Below, one piece after another: positions 51,794 through 59,867 of a stretch of 64,000 nt of DNA (position 1 is the first letter of the stretch; each line of letters begins with the position of its first letter). The stretch is from Pseudopedobacter alpinus (GTDB taxonomy: Bacteria; Bacteroidota; Bacteroidia; Sphingobacteriales; Sphingobacteriaceae): positions 62,001-126,000 of the forward strand of contig NZ_JBHULV010000052.1 in NCBI RefSeq assembly GCF_042684645.1, read 5' to 3'. Both the position numbers and the translations under genes were made by a program. The notes beneath the pieces were generated by a model. It saw nothing but the letters and a program-made list of their open reading frames with translations, was not told the DNA's origin and did not search any database.

Positions 51794-51824
51794 TTGCATA
51801 GTAAAATAAAGATTGCTATATTTG
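51794..51824 (+). promoter_or_regulatory. Promoter of the MarR-fadN-fadA-fadE unit
   Basis: TTG at 51794-51796 and TATATTTG at 51817-51824, spaced 20 bp, an exact consensus. Transcription would start near 51829, leaving a leader of about 83 nt that contains an inverted repeat. Confidence 0.78.
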
Positions 51825-51841
51825 AGAAAAGGATAAAATTT

Positions 51842-51860
51842 GCAAACATCCATTGTTTGC
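51842..51860 (+). promoter_or_regulatory. Inverted repeat, candidate MarR operator
   Basis: GCAAACA (51842-51848) and TGTTTGC (51854-51860) form a 7-bp inverted repeat with a 5-bp spacer just downstream of the predicted transcription start. Size and place suit a MarR dimer acting as a repressor; alternatively it is a leader hairpin. Confidence 0.5.
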
Positions 51861-51911
51861 GGTATAATTATTATCAGCTCAAAACCATTTTTGATAAACC
51901 AAATATATTAA

Positions 51912-52343
51912 ATGAAACATCAAGATACCATTGATTATTTTTTAAAAGTTACTTGGCAGAATATTGCTAACCGCTACAACCAGTTAGCTGGTGAGTTTGG
52001 AATTACACAATCAGTTGGTTATTTGTTAATTAACATAGATGAAATTGAAGGTACCACAGTTTCTGAAGTAGCAGCGTTATTAGGTTTAAAATCTACTAGT
52101 TTAAGTAGAATGTTAAATAACCTACAAAAAGATGGTTTAATTTACAGAGAAAGCCATAAAACTGATAAAAGATCTGTTAAACTTTATTTAACCGAGCTAG
52201 GAAAAGAAAAAAGACATTTAGCAAGGGTAGTTGTTAGAAAGTTTAATGATTATTTAAACGCCAATATGGGCGAAGACGAAAAAGAACAATTAGTTAATTC
52301 TTTAAATTTAATTAATGATTTAACTACCGATTATAAACCTTGA
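51912..52343 (+). CDS. MarR family transcriptional regulator
   Basis: 143 residues with the MarR winged helix: FGITQSVGYLLINIDEIEGT, VSEVAALLGLKSTSLSRMLN as the recognition region, and the wing LIYRESHKTDKRSVKLYLTE. The N- and C-terminal helices form the dimer. It is the first gene of a unit with beta-oxidation genes, starting 15 bp before fadN, and probably represses it until a fatty acyl-CoA or similar ligand binds. That control scheme is inferred from context. Confidence 0.92.
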   Translation: MKHQDTIDYFLKVTWQNIANRYNQLAGEFGITQSVGYLLINIDEIEGTTVSEVAALLGLKSTSLSRMLNNLQKDGLIYRESHKTDKRSVKLYLTELGKEKRHLARVVVRKFNDYLNANMGEDEKEQLVNSLNLINDLTTDYKP

Positions 52344-52358
52344 TATTTTAATAATTTT

Positions 52359-54764
52359 ATGAAAAGATCAATTAAAAAATTAGCAGTACTTGGGTCCGGA
52401 ATTATGGGCTCCAGAATAGCCTGTCACTTTGCAAACATTGGAATAGAAGTTTTGCTTTTGGATATTGTTCCAAAAGAGTTAAACGATAAAGAAAAAGCTA
52501 AAGGCTTAACATTAGAAAGCACAGCTGTAAGAAATAGAATAGTTAACGATGCATTAGCATTTGCAGCAAAATCTAATCCTTCGCCTGTATATAATAAAGC
52601 AGTTTTAAGTAAAATTAAAACTGGAAATTTTGAAGATAACATGAAAGAAATTGCCAATTGCGATTGGACAATTGAAGTAGTGGTAGAAAATCTCAAGATC
52701 AAAAAAATAGTTTACGACCAAGTAGAACAATTTAGAAAGCTGGGTACTTTAATCACTTCAAATACATCAGGAATTCCAATCCACATGATGGCAGAAGGGC
52801 GATCCGAAGATTTTAAAAAGCACTTCTGCGGAACGCACTTTTTCAATCCTCCACGTTATTTAAGATTATTAGAAATTATTCCTACACCAGATACGGATCA
52901 AGAAATTATTGATTTCTTAATGCATTATGGGGATAAATTTTTAGGTAAAACCACGGTTTTATGTAAAGATACCCCTGCATTTATTGCAAACCGAGTAGGT
53001 GTTTACTCTATCATGTCGCTTTTGCATTTGGTAGAAAAAATGGATTTAACGGTAGAAGAAGTAGATAAATTTACTGGTCCCGCTTTAGGCCGACCAAAGT
53101 CTGCAACTTTCCGCACTACAGATGTGGTAGGATTAGATACCATGATAAACGTAGCTAACGGCTTAGCCCAAAACGTACCAAATGACGAGCAAAAAGAAGT
53201 TTTTGTTTTGCCAGACTACGTTAAAAAGATGCAAGAGAACAAATGGCTGGGAGATAAAACTGGTCAAGGTTTTTACAAGAAAACAAAAGACGCTAATGGC
53301 AAAACAGAGATTTTAGCCTTAGACCTTAAGACATTAGAATATCGTTCGCAAAATAAAGTAAAATCAGCAACGCTAGAGGCTACAAAACCAATCGAGAATC
53401 TTCGTGAAAGAATGAAAGTTTTTGCAGCTGGAAAAGATAAAGCTGCAGAATTTTTCAGGATTTCCTTTTCAGGATTATTTGAATACGTTTCTAACCGAAT
53501 TCCAGAAATATCAGACGAAACTTATCGTATAGACGATGCCATGAGAGCAGGTTTTGGATGGGAGTTAGGTCCTTACGAAGTTTGGGACGCTGTAGGTGTA
53601 AAAGAAGGTGTAGAAATGATGAAAGCTAATGGAAAAACTCCAGCAGCTTGGGTTATCGAAATGATAGCAGCCGGACATACCTCTTTCTATAAAATAGAAA
53701 ACGGAAATAAATCTTATTACGATATTCCTTCAAGATCTTACAAAGCCATTCCAGGTCAGGATGCTTTTATCGTTCTTGATAACATCAGAGCAAATAAAAC
53801 CATCTGGAAAAATGCAGGAACAACCCTTACAGATTTAGGCGATGGCATTTTAAACTTAGAGTTTCACACTAAAATGAATACCATTGGTGGCGAAGTTTTA
53901 GCTGGAATAAATAAAGCCATAGATATTGCCGAGAAAGATTACAGAGGTTTAGTGATTGGAAATGATGGTGCAAACTTCTCTGCTGGCGCAAACGTAGGTA
54001 TGATTTTTATGATGGCAGTAGAACAAGAGTGGGACGAGGTTAACATGGCGATTAAAATGTTCCAAAATACTTCAATGAGGATTAGATATTCATCTATTCC
54101 AGTAGTAGTTGCCCCACATAATTTAGCGCTAGGTGGCGGTTGTGAATTTACTTTACATGCAGATCACGTTCAGTTAAGTGCCGAAACTTATATGGGTTTG
54201 GTAGAGTTTGGAGTAGGATTAATCCCAGGAGGTGGTGGAACCAAAGAGTTTGCCTTAAGAGCATCAGACGAATTTGGTACAGACCAAATAGAGCAAAATG
54301 TGTTAAAAGAGAAATTTTTGACCATTGCAATGGCTAAAGTTTCTACATCAGGTTTAGAAGCTTATGATTTAGGTTACTTACAAAAAGAGAAATTTTCTAT
54401 CTCTATGAATAGGAGTAGGCTTATCGCCGATGCTAAACAAAAAGCATTAGAATTAGCTGATGCTGGTTACACGCAACCCGTAAGAAGAACAGATATTAAG
54501 GTACTAGGTAAATACGGATTAGGAATGATGTACGCCGGAGCAAATACCATGCGTTCTGGAAATTATATCTCAGACCACGATCAAAAAATCTCTCAAAAAC
54601 TGGCTTATGTAATGTGCGGTGGTGATTTATCAGCCCCAACTTTAGTAACAGAGCAATATTTACTGGATTTAGAACGAGAAGCATTTTTGAGTCTTTGTGG
54701 AGAGAAAAAGACTTTGGAAAGAATCCAATCGATAATTACTAAGGGGAAACCGTTGAGAAATTAG
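52359..54764 (+). CDS. fadN: 3-hydroxyacyl-CoA dehydrogenase / enoyl-CoA hydratase (FadN type)
   Basis: 801 residues. The dehydrogenase comes first: Rossmann motif LAVLGSGIMGSRIACHFANI, catalytic HFFNPPRYLRLLEIIPT and CKDTPAFIANRVGVYSIM. The hydratase comes last: GANFSAGANVGMI, PHNLALGGGCEFTLHADHVQ and FGVGLIPGGGGTKEF. This order is opposite to E. coli FadB and matches FadN of Bacillus. It hydrates enoyl-CoA and oxidises the product with NAD. In B. subtilis the genes also run fadN-fadA-fadE, as here. Its TAG stop is followed directly by a repeat that recurs after the IVP gene. Confidence 0.93.
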   Translation: MKRSIKKLAVLGSGIMGSRIACHFANIGIEVLLLDIVPKELNDKEKAKGLTLESTAVRNRIVNDALAFAAKSNPSPVYNKAVLSKIKTGNFEDNMKEIANCDWTIEVVVENLKIKKIVYDQVEQFRKLGTLITSNTSGIPIHMMAEGRSEDFKKHFCGTHFFNPPRYLRLLEIIPTPDTDQEIIDFLMHYGDKFLGKTTVLCKDTPAFIANRVGVYSIMSLLHLVEKMDLTVEEVDKFTGPALGRPKSATFRTTDVVGLDTMINVANGLAQNVPNDEQKEVFVLPDYVKKMQENKWLGDKTGQGFYKKTKDANGKTEILALDLKTLEYRSQNKVKSATLEATKPIENLRERMKVFAAGKDKAAEFFRISFSGLFEYVSNRIPEISDETYRIDDAMRAGFGWELGPYEVWDAVGVKEGVEMMKANGKTPAAWVIEMIAAGHTSFYKIENGNKSYYDIPSRSYKAIPGQDAFIVLDNIRANKTIWKNAGTTLTDLGDGILNLEFHTKMNTIGGEVLAGINKAIDIAEKDYRGLVIGNDGANFSAGANVGMIFMMAVEQEWDEVNMAIKMFQNTSMRIRYSSIPVVVAPHNLALGGGCEFTLHADHVQLSAETYMGLVEFGVGLIPGGGGTKEFALRASDEFGTDQIEQNVLKEKFLTIAMAKVSTSGLEAYDLGYLQKEKFSISMNRSRLIADAKQKALELADAGYTQPVRRTDIKVLGKYGLGMMYAGANTMRSGNYISDHDQKISQKLAYVMCGGDLSAPTLVTEQYLLDLEREAFLSLCGEKKTLERIQSIITKGKPLRN

Positions 54765-54810
54765 TAGTGCGATTTGAGTATTGAGTATTGAGAACCTATA
54801 AAACGGAAGA
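54762..54810. repeat. Repeat after fadN, copy 1
   Basis: TAGTAGTGCGATTTGAGTAT, continuing TTGAGTATTGAGAAC and an AAACGGAA-like end. It recurs with few changes at 55178-55220. In both places the first TAG is a stop codon. The GTATTGAGTATTGAGA part (54778-54793) is the exact inverse of 55230-55245. Confidence 0.75.
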
Positions 54811-54826
54811 AAAATTAAGATAAGAA

Positions 54827-55180
54827 ATGCACAACATAAAAGAATTAAAAATCTGGAATAAGGCAATGGACTTGGCAGTTCAGGTTTATGATTTGTCATC
54901 TAAATTTCCTTCAGATGAAAGGTTCGGATTAACTTCTCAAGTTAGAAGGTGTGCAGTATCAATTCCTTCTAATATTTCGGAAGGTGCTGGAAGAAATACA
55001 AAAGGTGAATTCAAGCAGTTTTTAGGAATAGCTAATGGTTCAGCTTATGAATTACAAACTCAACTCATGATTGCAAATAAATTGAATTTTATTGATGAAA
55101 AATCTACAAATGAGATTTTAGAAACCATCTATGAGATTCAAAAAATGAATTATAAACTTCAATTATCATTAAATAAATAG
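54827..55180 (+). CDS. Four-helix bundle protein (23S rRNA intervening-sequence protein type)
   Basis: 117 residues. Segments LKIWNKAMDLAVQVYDLSSK, FGLTSQVRRCAVSIPSNISE, GAGRNTKGEFKQFLGIANGS and AYELQTQLMIANKLNFI are diagnostic of the IVP/S23 family of four-helix bundles, first described in intervening sequences of 23S rRNA genes and often scattered through Bacteroidota genomes. The function is unknown. Here it interrupts the fadN-fadA pair and is framed by direct and inverted repeats (54762-54810, 55178-55330), which suggests that it travels as a small cassette. It is in the same orientation as the operon. Confidence 0.92.
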   Translation: MHNIKELKIWNKAMDLAVQVYDLSSKFPSDERFGLTSQVRRCAVSIPSNISEGAGRNTKGEFKQFLGIANGSAYELQTQLMIANKLNFIDEKSTNEILETIYEIQKMNYKLQLSLNK

Positions 55181-55220
55181 TAATGCGATTTGAGTATTGG
55201 GAACTTTTAAAATGGAAATA
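55178..55220. repeat. Repeat after the IVP gene, copy 2
   Basis: TAGTAATGCGATTTGAGTAT then TGGGAAC and AAAATGGAAA, matching 54762-54810. The repeat begins at the IVP stop codon. Confidence 0.75.
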
Positions 55221-55228
55221 AGCAAATT

Positions 55229-55330
55229 ATCTCAATACTCAATACGCCCTACTCAATACTAAATAGAAAATTAAACAAGGACGTAAGCAAGCCATCTCAA
55301 TACTCAATACGCCCTACTCAATACTAAATA
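55229..55330. repeat. Two identical 37-bp direct repeats upstream of fadA
   Basis: Positions 55229-55265 and 55294-55330 are identical (beginning ATCTCAATACTCAATACGCC), spaced 65 bp start to start. The second ends 4 bp before the fadA ATG. The first 16 bases are the inverse of 54778-54793, so the IVP gene is enclosed by inverted as well as direct repeats. Confidence 0.85.
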
Positions 55331-55334
55331 AAAC

Positions 55335-56510
55335 ATGGAAGCATACATTATAGCAGGATATAGAACAGCAGTAGGTAAAGCACCTAGAGGAGTTTTTCGT
55401 TTTACTAGAGCGGATGATTTAGCAGCGGATGTGATCAGAGCGCTGGTAGAATCGGTACCTAATTTGGATAAAGAGCAAATTGATGATGTAATTGTAGGTA
55501 ATGCTACGCCAGAGGCCGAACAAGGTTTAAACATCGGACGTATGATTTCTCTAATGGGTTTAGATACCGATAAAGTTCCGGGAGTGACGGTAAATAGATA
55601 CTGTGCATCAGGTTTAGAAACCATCGCAACGGCAGTTGCAAAAATTAAAGCTGGCATGGCAGACTGTATTATTGCCGGTGGGGTAGAAGTAATGAGTGGA
55701 ATGCCTTTCGGCGGATGGAAAATTGTTCCAAACCCCGAGGTAGCATTAAAAAATCCAGATTGGTATTGGGGCATGGGCTTAACTGCCGAAGCGGTAGCGA
55801 AGGAGTTTGAAGTAAGCAGAGAAGACCAAGATGAGTTTGCGTTCAACTCTCACAAAAAAGCTTTAGCAGCAATTGAAAATGGACATTTAAAAGATGGAAT
55901 ATTACCTATTAAGGTTAAAGAAAACTATCTGGATGCCAACATGAAAAAGAAAACCCGCGAATACGTGGTTGATACAGATGAAGGTCCAAGAGGAGATACT
56001 TCTATTTCGGCTTTAGCCAAATTGAAACCAGTTTTTGCAGCAGGCGGTTCGGTAACAGCAGGTAATTCATCTCAAACATCAGACGGGGCAGCATTTGTAT
56101 TGGTAGTTTCAGAAAAAATGTTGAAGCAATTAAATATACAACCTATCGCTCGTTTGGTAAGTTATTCGGTTGCAGGTGTTCCTCCACGTATTATGGGAAT
56201 TGGCCCAATTGAAGCTATTCCAATGGCGCTTAAGCAAGCCAATATGAAGTTAGATGATATCGATTTAATCGAGTTAAACGAAGCTTTCGCATCGCAATCT
56301 ATTGCTATCACTAGAAAATTAGGATTAAATACAGATAAGCTAAATGTAAACGGTGGCGCTATCGCTTTAGGGCATCCACTAGGTTGTACAGGCGCAAAAC
56401 TATCAGTACAAATATTTAACGAATTAAAAAGAAGAGACCAGAAATACGGAATGGTAACCATGTGCGTAGGTACAGGGCAAGGTGCAGCGGGGATTTTTGA
56501 AATGCTATAG
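55335..56510 (+). CDS. fadA: Acetyl-CoA acyltransferase (3-ketoacyl-CoA thiolase)
   Basis: 391 residues of the thiolase family. The acyl-binding Cys lies in VTVNRYCASGLETIATAVAK; the other active-site residues are in ELNEAFASQSIAI, GGAIALGHPLGCTGAK (His) and GMVTMCVGTGQGAAGIFE (Cys). It cleaves 3-ketoacyl-CoA with CoA in the last step of each beta-oxidation round. Second enzyme gene of the fad unit. The leader is a repeat array that ends 4 bp before the ATG, so ribosome binding there depends on repeat sequence. Confidence 0.95.
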   Translation: MEAYIIAGYRTAVGKAPRGVFRFTRADDLAADVIRALVESVPNLDKEQIDDVIVGNATPEAEQGLNIGRMISLMGLDTDKVPGVTVNRYCASGLETIATAVAKIKAGMADCIIAGGVEVMSGMPFGGWKIVPNPEVALKNPDWYWGMGLTAEAVAKEFEVSREDQDEFAFNSHKKALAAIENGHLKDGILPIKVKENYLDANMKKKTREYVVDTDEGPRGDTSISALAKLKPVFAAGGSVTAGNSSQTSDGAAFVLVVSEKMLKQLNIQPIARLVSYSVAGVPPRIMGIGPIEAIPMALKQANMKLDDIDLIELNEAFASQSIAITRKLGLNTDKLNVNGGAIALGHPLGCTGAKLSVQIFNELKRRDQKYGMVTMCVGTGQGAAGIFEML

Positions 56511-56515
56511 AGCTT

Positions 56516-56647
56516 CACCCAACCTCTCCAAGGGAGAGGAGTTAGCGTGGAAATTTGGCGACTTTTAGATTTAGAAACTAATAAACATAATATTAAACTA
56601 TATAAGCAAGTCCTTCTCCTTTGGAGAAGGATTTAGGACGAGGCAAT
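56516..56647. repeat. Hairpin-rich spacer between fadA and fadE
   Basis: Two palindromic units: CCTCTCCAAGGGAGAGGA (56524-56541) and TCCTTCTCCTTTGGAGAAGG with ATTTAGGACGAGG after it (56611-56640). Both belong to a text type that recurs between genes in many Bacteroidota. The second ends 8 bp before fadE. Confidence 0.65.
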
Positions 56648-58426
56648 ATGAAAAAATCAACAAAAGGTGGCGAGTTCATCATCACGGAAACAGACTTTAA
56701 GGATGTATTTATTCCTGAAGAATTTGACGAAGAACAGTTAATGATTAAAAAAACCTGTGAAGACTTTTTAGAAGCAGAGGTTTTTCCTAATCTCGACAGA
56801 ATTGATAAGTTAGAAGAAGGTCTTATGCCTTCGCTAATGGATAAAGCTGGTGAGTTAGGCTTATTAGCAGTTTCTATTCCAGAAGAGTACGGAGGTTTTG
56901 GTAAAAACTTCAATACTTCTATGCTAGTTACTGATGCTATTGGCGCAGGTCACTCTTTTGCGGTGGCACTTTCTGCACATACAGGTATTGGTACACTTCC
57001 TATTTTATATTATGGAAACAAAGAACAAAAAGATAAATATATTCCTAAACTAGCTTCGGGTGAGTGGAAAGCTAGTTATTGCTTAACAGAACCTAATGCA
57101 GGTTCTGATGCAAACTCTGGCAAAACCAAGGCAGTTTTAAATGCCGAGGGAACACATTACATCATCAACGGACAAAAAATGTGGATTACCAATGGTGGTT
57201 TCGCAGATATTTTTATAGTTTTTGCTAAGATAGATAGCGATAAAAATCTTTCGGCGTTTATAGTAGAGAAAGATTTTGGTGGTGTAACCATGAATCCAGA
57301 AGAACATAAAATGGGTATCAAAGGTTCATCTACCCGTCAGGTTTTCTTTAATGATTGTGCTGTACCAGTAGGAAACTTACTTTCCGAACGTGAAAACGGA
57401 TTTAAAATAGCGGTTAATATTTTAAATATTGGAAGAATTAAATTAGGAGCAGCAGCCATTGGTTCTTCGCGTAAAGTTTTAGATCAAGCTATTAATTACT
57501 CTAATGAGCGAGTTCAGTTTGGTTTAAACATCTCAAAATTTGGAGCAATTCGTTATAAATTAGCAGAAATGGCAACCCGTAATTTTGCTGTAGAAAGTGC
57601 TGCTTACCGGGCTGGTCAAAATATTGATGATGCTTACGATGCTTTAATTGCAGGCGGAATGGATGTTGGGAAAGCTAAACTAAAATCGACTGAGCAATTT
57701 GCTGTAGAATGTGCGATTATAAAAGTTTGGGGATCAGAAGTATTGGATTATATAGTTGATGAAGGGGTGCAGATTTATGGTGGTATGGGCTACAGTGCTG
57801 ATGCTCCAATGGACAGGGCTTACCGAGATAGCCGTATCAACCGTATTTTTGAAGGTACAAATGAGATTAACCGTTTATTAATTGTGGATATGCTTTTGAA
57901 GCGAGCTTTAAAAGGCGAGTTAGATTTAATGACACCAGCTACAGCTGTAGCAGGGGAGTTAATGTCGATACTAGATTTTGCAGACGAAGACGATTCTTTA
58001 TTTGCAGCGGAATTAAAAACCTTGAAAAATTTGAAAAAAGCAGGTTTGATGATTGCAGGAGCAGCGGTGCAAAAATTGATGATGACGCTTTCTAAAGAAC
58101 AAGAGATTTTGATGAACATTGCCGATATCATTGGCTCGGTTTACGTTGCAGAATCCACAATTCTAAGAGTGCAAAAATTAGTTGATATGCGTGGTGAAGA
58201 AGCTTGTGCTGGGCAGTTAGATATGATGCGCATTTATTTGCAAGAATGTGTAGATAAAACTGCTTTAGCCGGTAAAGAAGCCTTAAACTCTTTTGCCGAA
58301 GGCGATGATTTAAACATGATGTTAATGGGCTTACGCAGATTTACAAAAGTAAAACCATTCAATATTAAAGACGCTCGTCAGCGTGTTGCAAAGCAGTTGA
58401 TTGAAGCGAATAAGTATTGTTATTAG
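56648..58426 (+). CDS. fadE: Acyl-CoA dehydrogenase, FadE/VLCAD-like long form
   Basis: 592 residues from MKKSTKGGEFIITETDFKDV; an in-frame start 27 bp upstream lies in the hairpin spacer. The core (~1-400) has SYCLTEPNAGSDANSGKTKA and MWITNGGFADIF for FAD, GIKGSSTRQVFFNDC, and the GTNEINRLLIVDMLLKRALK signature after IYGGMGYS. The catalytic Glu is expected in IFEGTNE. An extra ~150-residue C-terminal helical domain marks the long form, as in VLCAD and B. subtilis FadE. It makes the first oxidation of fatty acyl-CoA. Last gene of the unit, followed by a terminator. Confidence 0.94.
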   Translation: MKKSTKGGEFIITETDFKDVFIPEEFDEEQLMIKKTCEDFLEAEVFPNLDRIDKLEEGLMPSLMDKAGELGLLAVSIPEEYGGFGKNFNTSMLVTDAIGAGHSFAVALSAHTGIGTLPILYYGNKEQKDKYIPKLASGEWKASYCLTEPNAGSDANSGKTKAVLNAEGTHYIINGQKMWITNGGFADIFIVFAKIDSDKNLSAFIVEKDFGGVTMNPEEHKMGIKGSSTRQVFFNDCAVPVGNLLSERENGFKIAVNILNIGRIKLGAAAIGSSRKVLDQAINYSNERVQFGLNISKFGAIRYKLAEMATRNFAVESAAYRAGQNIDDAYDALIAGGMDVGKAKLKSTEQFAVECAIIKVWGSEVLDYIVDEGVQIYGGMGYSADAPMDRAYRDSRINRIFEGTNEINRLLIVDMLLKRALKGELDLMTPATAVAGELMSILDFADEDDSLFAAELKTLKNLKKAGLMIAGAAVQKLMMTLSKEQEILMNIADIIGSVYVAESTILRVQKLVDMRGEEACAGQLDMMRIYLQECVDKTALAGKEALNSFAEGDDLNMMLMGLRRFTKVKPFNIKDARQRVAKQLIEANKYCY

Positions 58427-58432
58427 ATTTCT

Positions 58433-58506
58433 TTTGCGTCATGTAGACGAAGGAGAAATCTCATCATACAAGTAAGCCGTTCAAAGAAATTTGAACGGTT
58501 TTTTTA
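58433..58506 (+). terminator. Terminator after fadE within a dispersed intergenic element
   Basis: Stem CCGTTCAAA / TTTGAACGG (58477-58498) with a T run. It is preceded by GTCATGTAGACGAAGGAGAA (58439-58458), a variant of the GTCATTTCGACGAAGGAGAAATCTC text found between genes in many Bacteroidota. Confidence 0.8.
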
Positions 58507-58570
58507 TAGAACAGTACCTCAATTTACAATTGAATAAAAAAATCGTTATTTTTGAGTTCGATTTATGCTT

Positions 58571-58785
58571 ATGAAATTATTATTAGATATTCAATCAGAC
58601 AAAATAAGTCAATAATGGATTTTCTAAATACCCTCACAGAAGTTACGGTAGAAAAGATTACAGATAAAGAAGCTGATTTATTGACTGAAATAAAGGAAAT
58701 AAAACAAGCTTTTAAACATTCAGAAATGATTGACTCAGGTAAATTGAATACTAAATCTGTAAGTGAATTATTAGATGGCTTATGA
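58571..58785 (+). pseudogene. Antitoxin gene of a decayed type II TA pair (frameshifted)
   Basis: ATG at 58571 begins MKLLLDIQSDKISQ and then stops. One added A near 58613 joins it to the frame IMDFLNTLTEVTVEKITDKE, which continues to KSVSELLDGL and stops at 58785. The rejoined product of about 71 residues has the layout of Bacteroidota antitoxins: a short strand, helices and a C-terminal toxin-binding tail. Alternatively, translation from the inner ATG at 58615 would give a 56-residue protein without the N-terminal part. The next gene starts 11 bp before this stop. Confidence 0.65.
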
Positions 58786-58899
58786 TGTTTACACCATCGA
58801 ATATTTTGATAAGCAATTCAAGAAACTAGTTAAAATTATCCTCCTGTTAAAGTCGAAACTATCAAGTTAATCAATAGCCTTAACAATCTTCTAAATTGA
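58775..58899 (+). pseudogene. RelE/ParE-like toxin gene remnant (frameshifted and truncated)
   Basis: ATG at 58775 gives MAYDVYTIEYFDKQFKKLVK, typical of the first strand and helix of RelE-type toxins. A lost A in the run near 58853 shifts the frame; restoring it gives NYPPVKVETIKLINSLNNLL and then a stop at 58899. The catalytic C-terminal half is absent, so no active toxin can be made. It overlaps the antitoxin gene by 11 bp, a usual arrangement. Confidence 0.65.
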
Positions 58900-59119
58900 A
58901 ATATAATTTATATCATAATATTTCGAAAGAACGATAAACCATTGTATTGGAACTTGATTTTTTAATGTTTTATGATGGACATTATCTTAAATTTTGCTTT
59001 GTAAAGTAAACTTAACAAAGCGTTTAAATTTAACATACTATAATCAGGAATTTAATATTCTTTTAAAGAAATATATGCGCAAATATTTTTACCTTTAAGG
59101 AAAATTAACTTCGAAAACG
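58900..59119. other. AT-rich stretch with no recognised gene
   Basis: About 220 bp. No further piece of the toxin could be recognised by eye. No strong promoter for the 59120 gene was found. Confidence 0.4.
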
Positions 59120-59584
59120 ATGAAAAAAATAGTTTTAATGATTGCCATAGCTATGGTATTAAATGTAGTTGCAATGGCTCAAACCACTACAGAAAAGTTA
59201 CCCGAATGGAAAATAGTAACTGTAGTAGAATCAATTATTCCCATGGGTTTAGGAAGATCAAGAATGATTGAGAATACCACTGAAGTAAATACCGAGCAAT
59301 TTCGCACAAGCCGAACAGATGGCAAAAAATCTGATCAAAATAGCGTAAGCAGAAGCGAATTAAAAGTCGATAATTTTGACGAAGCTAAATTATTGAACTT
59401 TTTTAGTGTGGCGGGCATAAATTTTCAAAATATTGCTTCTAACGATGCAATGATTGGTGCCAGAATTATGGAATTAGAAGCGCTTGGTTTTAAATTAGTT
59501 TATGTAACAAGTGGTGTAGAAAGTCATGCTGGAAAAGACGATTCTGGAGGTATTTTTATTACCCGTATGTTTTTTAAAAGATAA
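59120..59584 (+). CDS. Exported protein of unknown function
   Basis: 154 residues with a signal peptide (MKKIVLMIAIAMVLNVVAMA, cut near AQ). The mature protein has a basic middle section (RTSRTDGKKSDQNSVSRSEL) and a C-terminal half (GARIMELEALGFKLVYVTSG then GGIFITRMFFKR) that looks like one beta-alpha-beta unit. I recognise no family. Single gene between the decayed TA pair and a terminator. Confidence 0.75.
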   Translation: MKKIVLMIAIAMVLNVVAMAQTTTEKLPEWKIVTVVESIIPMGLGRSRMIENTTEVNTEQFRTSRTDGKKSDQNSVSRSELKVDNFDEAKLLNFFSVAGINFQNIASNDAMIGARIMELEALGFKLVYVTSGVESHAGKDDSGGIFITRMFFKR

Positions 59585-59642
59585 GTTTCAAAATTATTTC
59601 TATCTGTAGTCTTAAGCTTAGTGTGGTTACGGATTAATTCAT

Positions 59643-59669
59643 AAAAAAGAGTCTTAATGACTCTTTTTT
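59643..59669. terminator. Terminator after the exported protein gene
   Basis: Eleven-pair stem AAAAAAGAGTC / GACTCTTTTTT with loop TTAAT; A and T runs on both sides allow either direction. Confidence 0.82.
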
Positions 59670-59867
59670 CGTTACATAAAAATTTAAAGAACAAAATGGC
59701 TTGTGAGGGCACATACTACATAGTTAGCGGTAATGGCAAAGCGACACTCAGACAACCAAACGACACGACATCACAACCCCGATTTTGTTACAAACAACCT
59801 TGATTAGGAAACATTTACTCTTTAAAGGAATACGAACTTTGCATTGCAAAACTTAAAAAATAAAACA
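59670..59867. other. GC-richer junction upstream of the hydrolase cassette
   Basis: 59700-59790 contains GGCACATACTACATAGTTAG and CAACCAAACGACACGACATC, less AT-rich than its surroundings and without an ORF. The change in base use at the edge of the cassette could mark an insertion boundary. No att-like duplication was found by eye. Confidence 0.4.
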
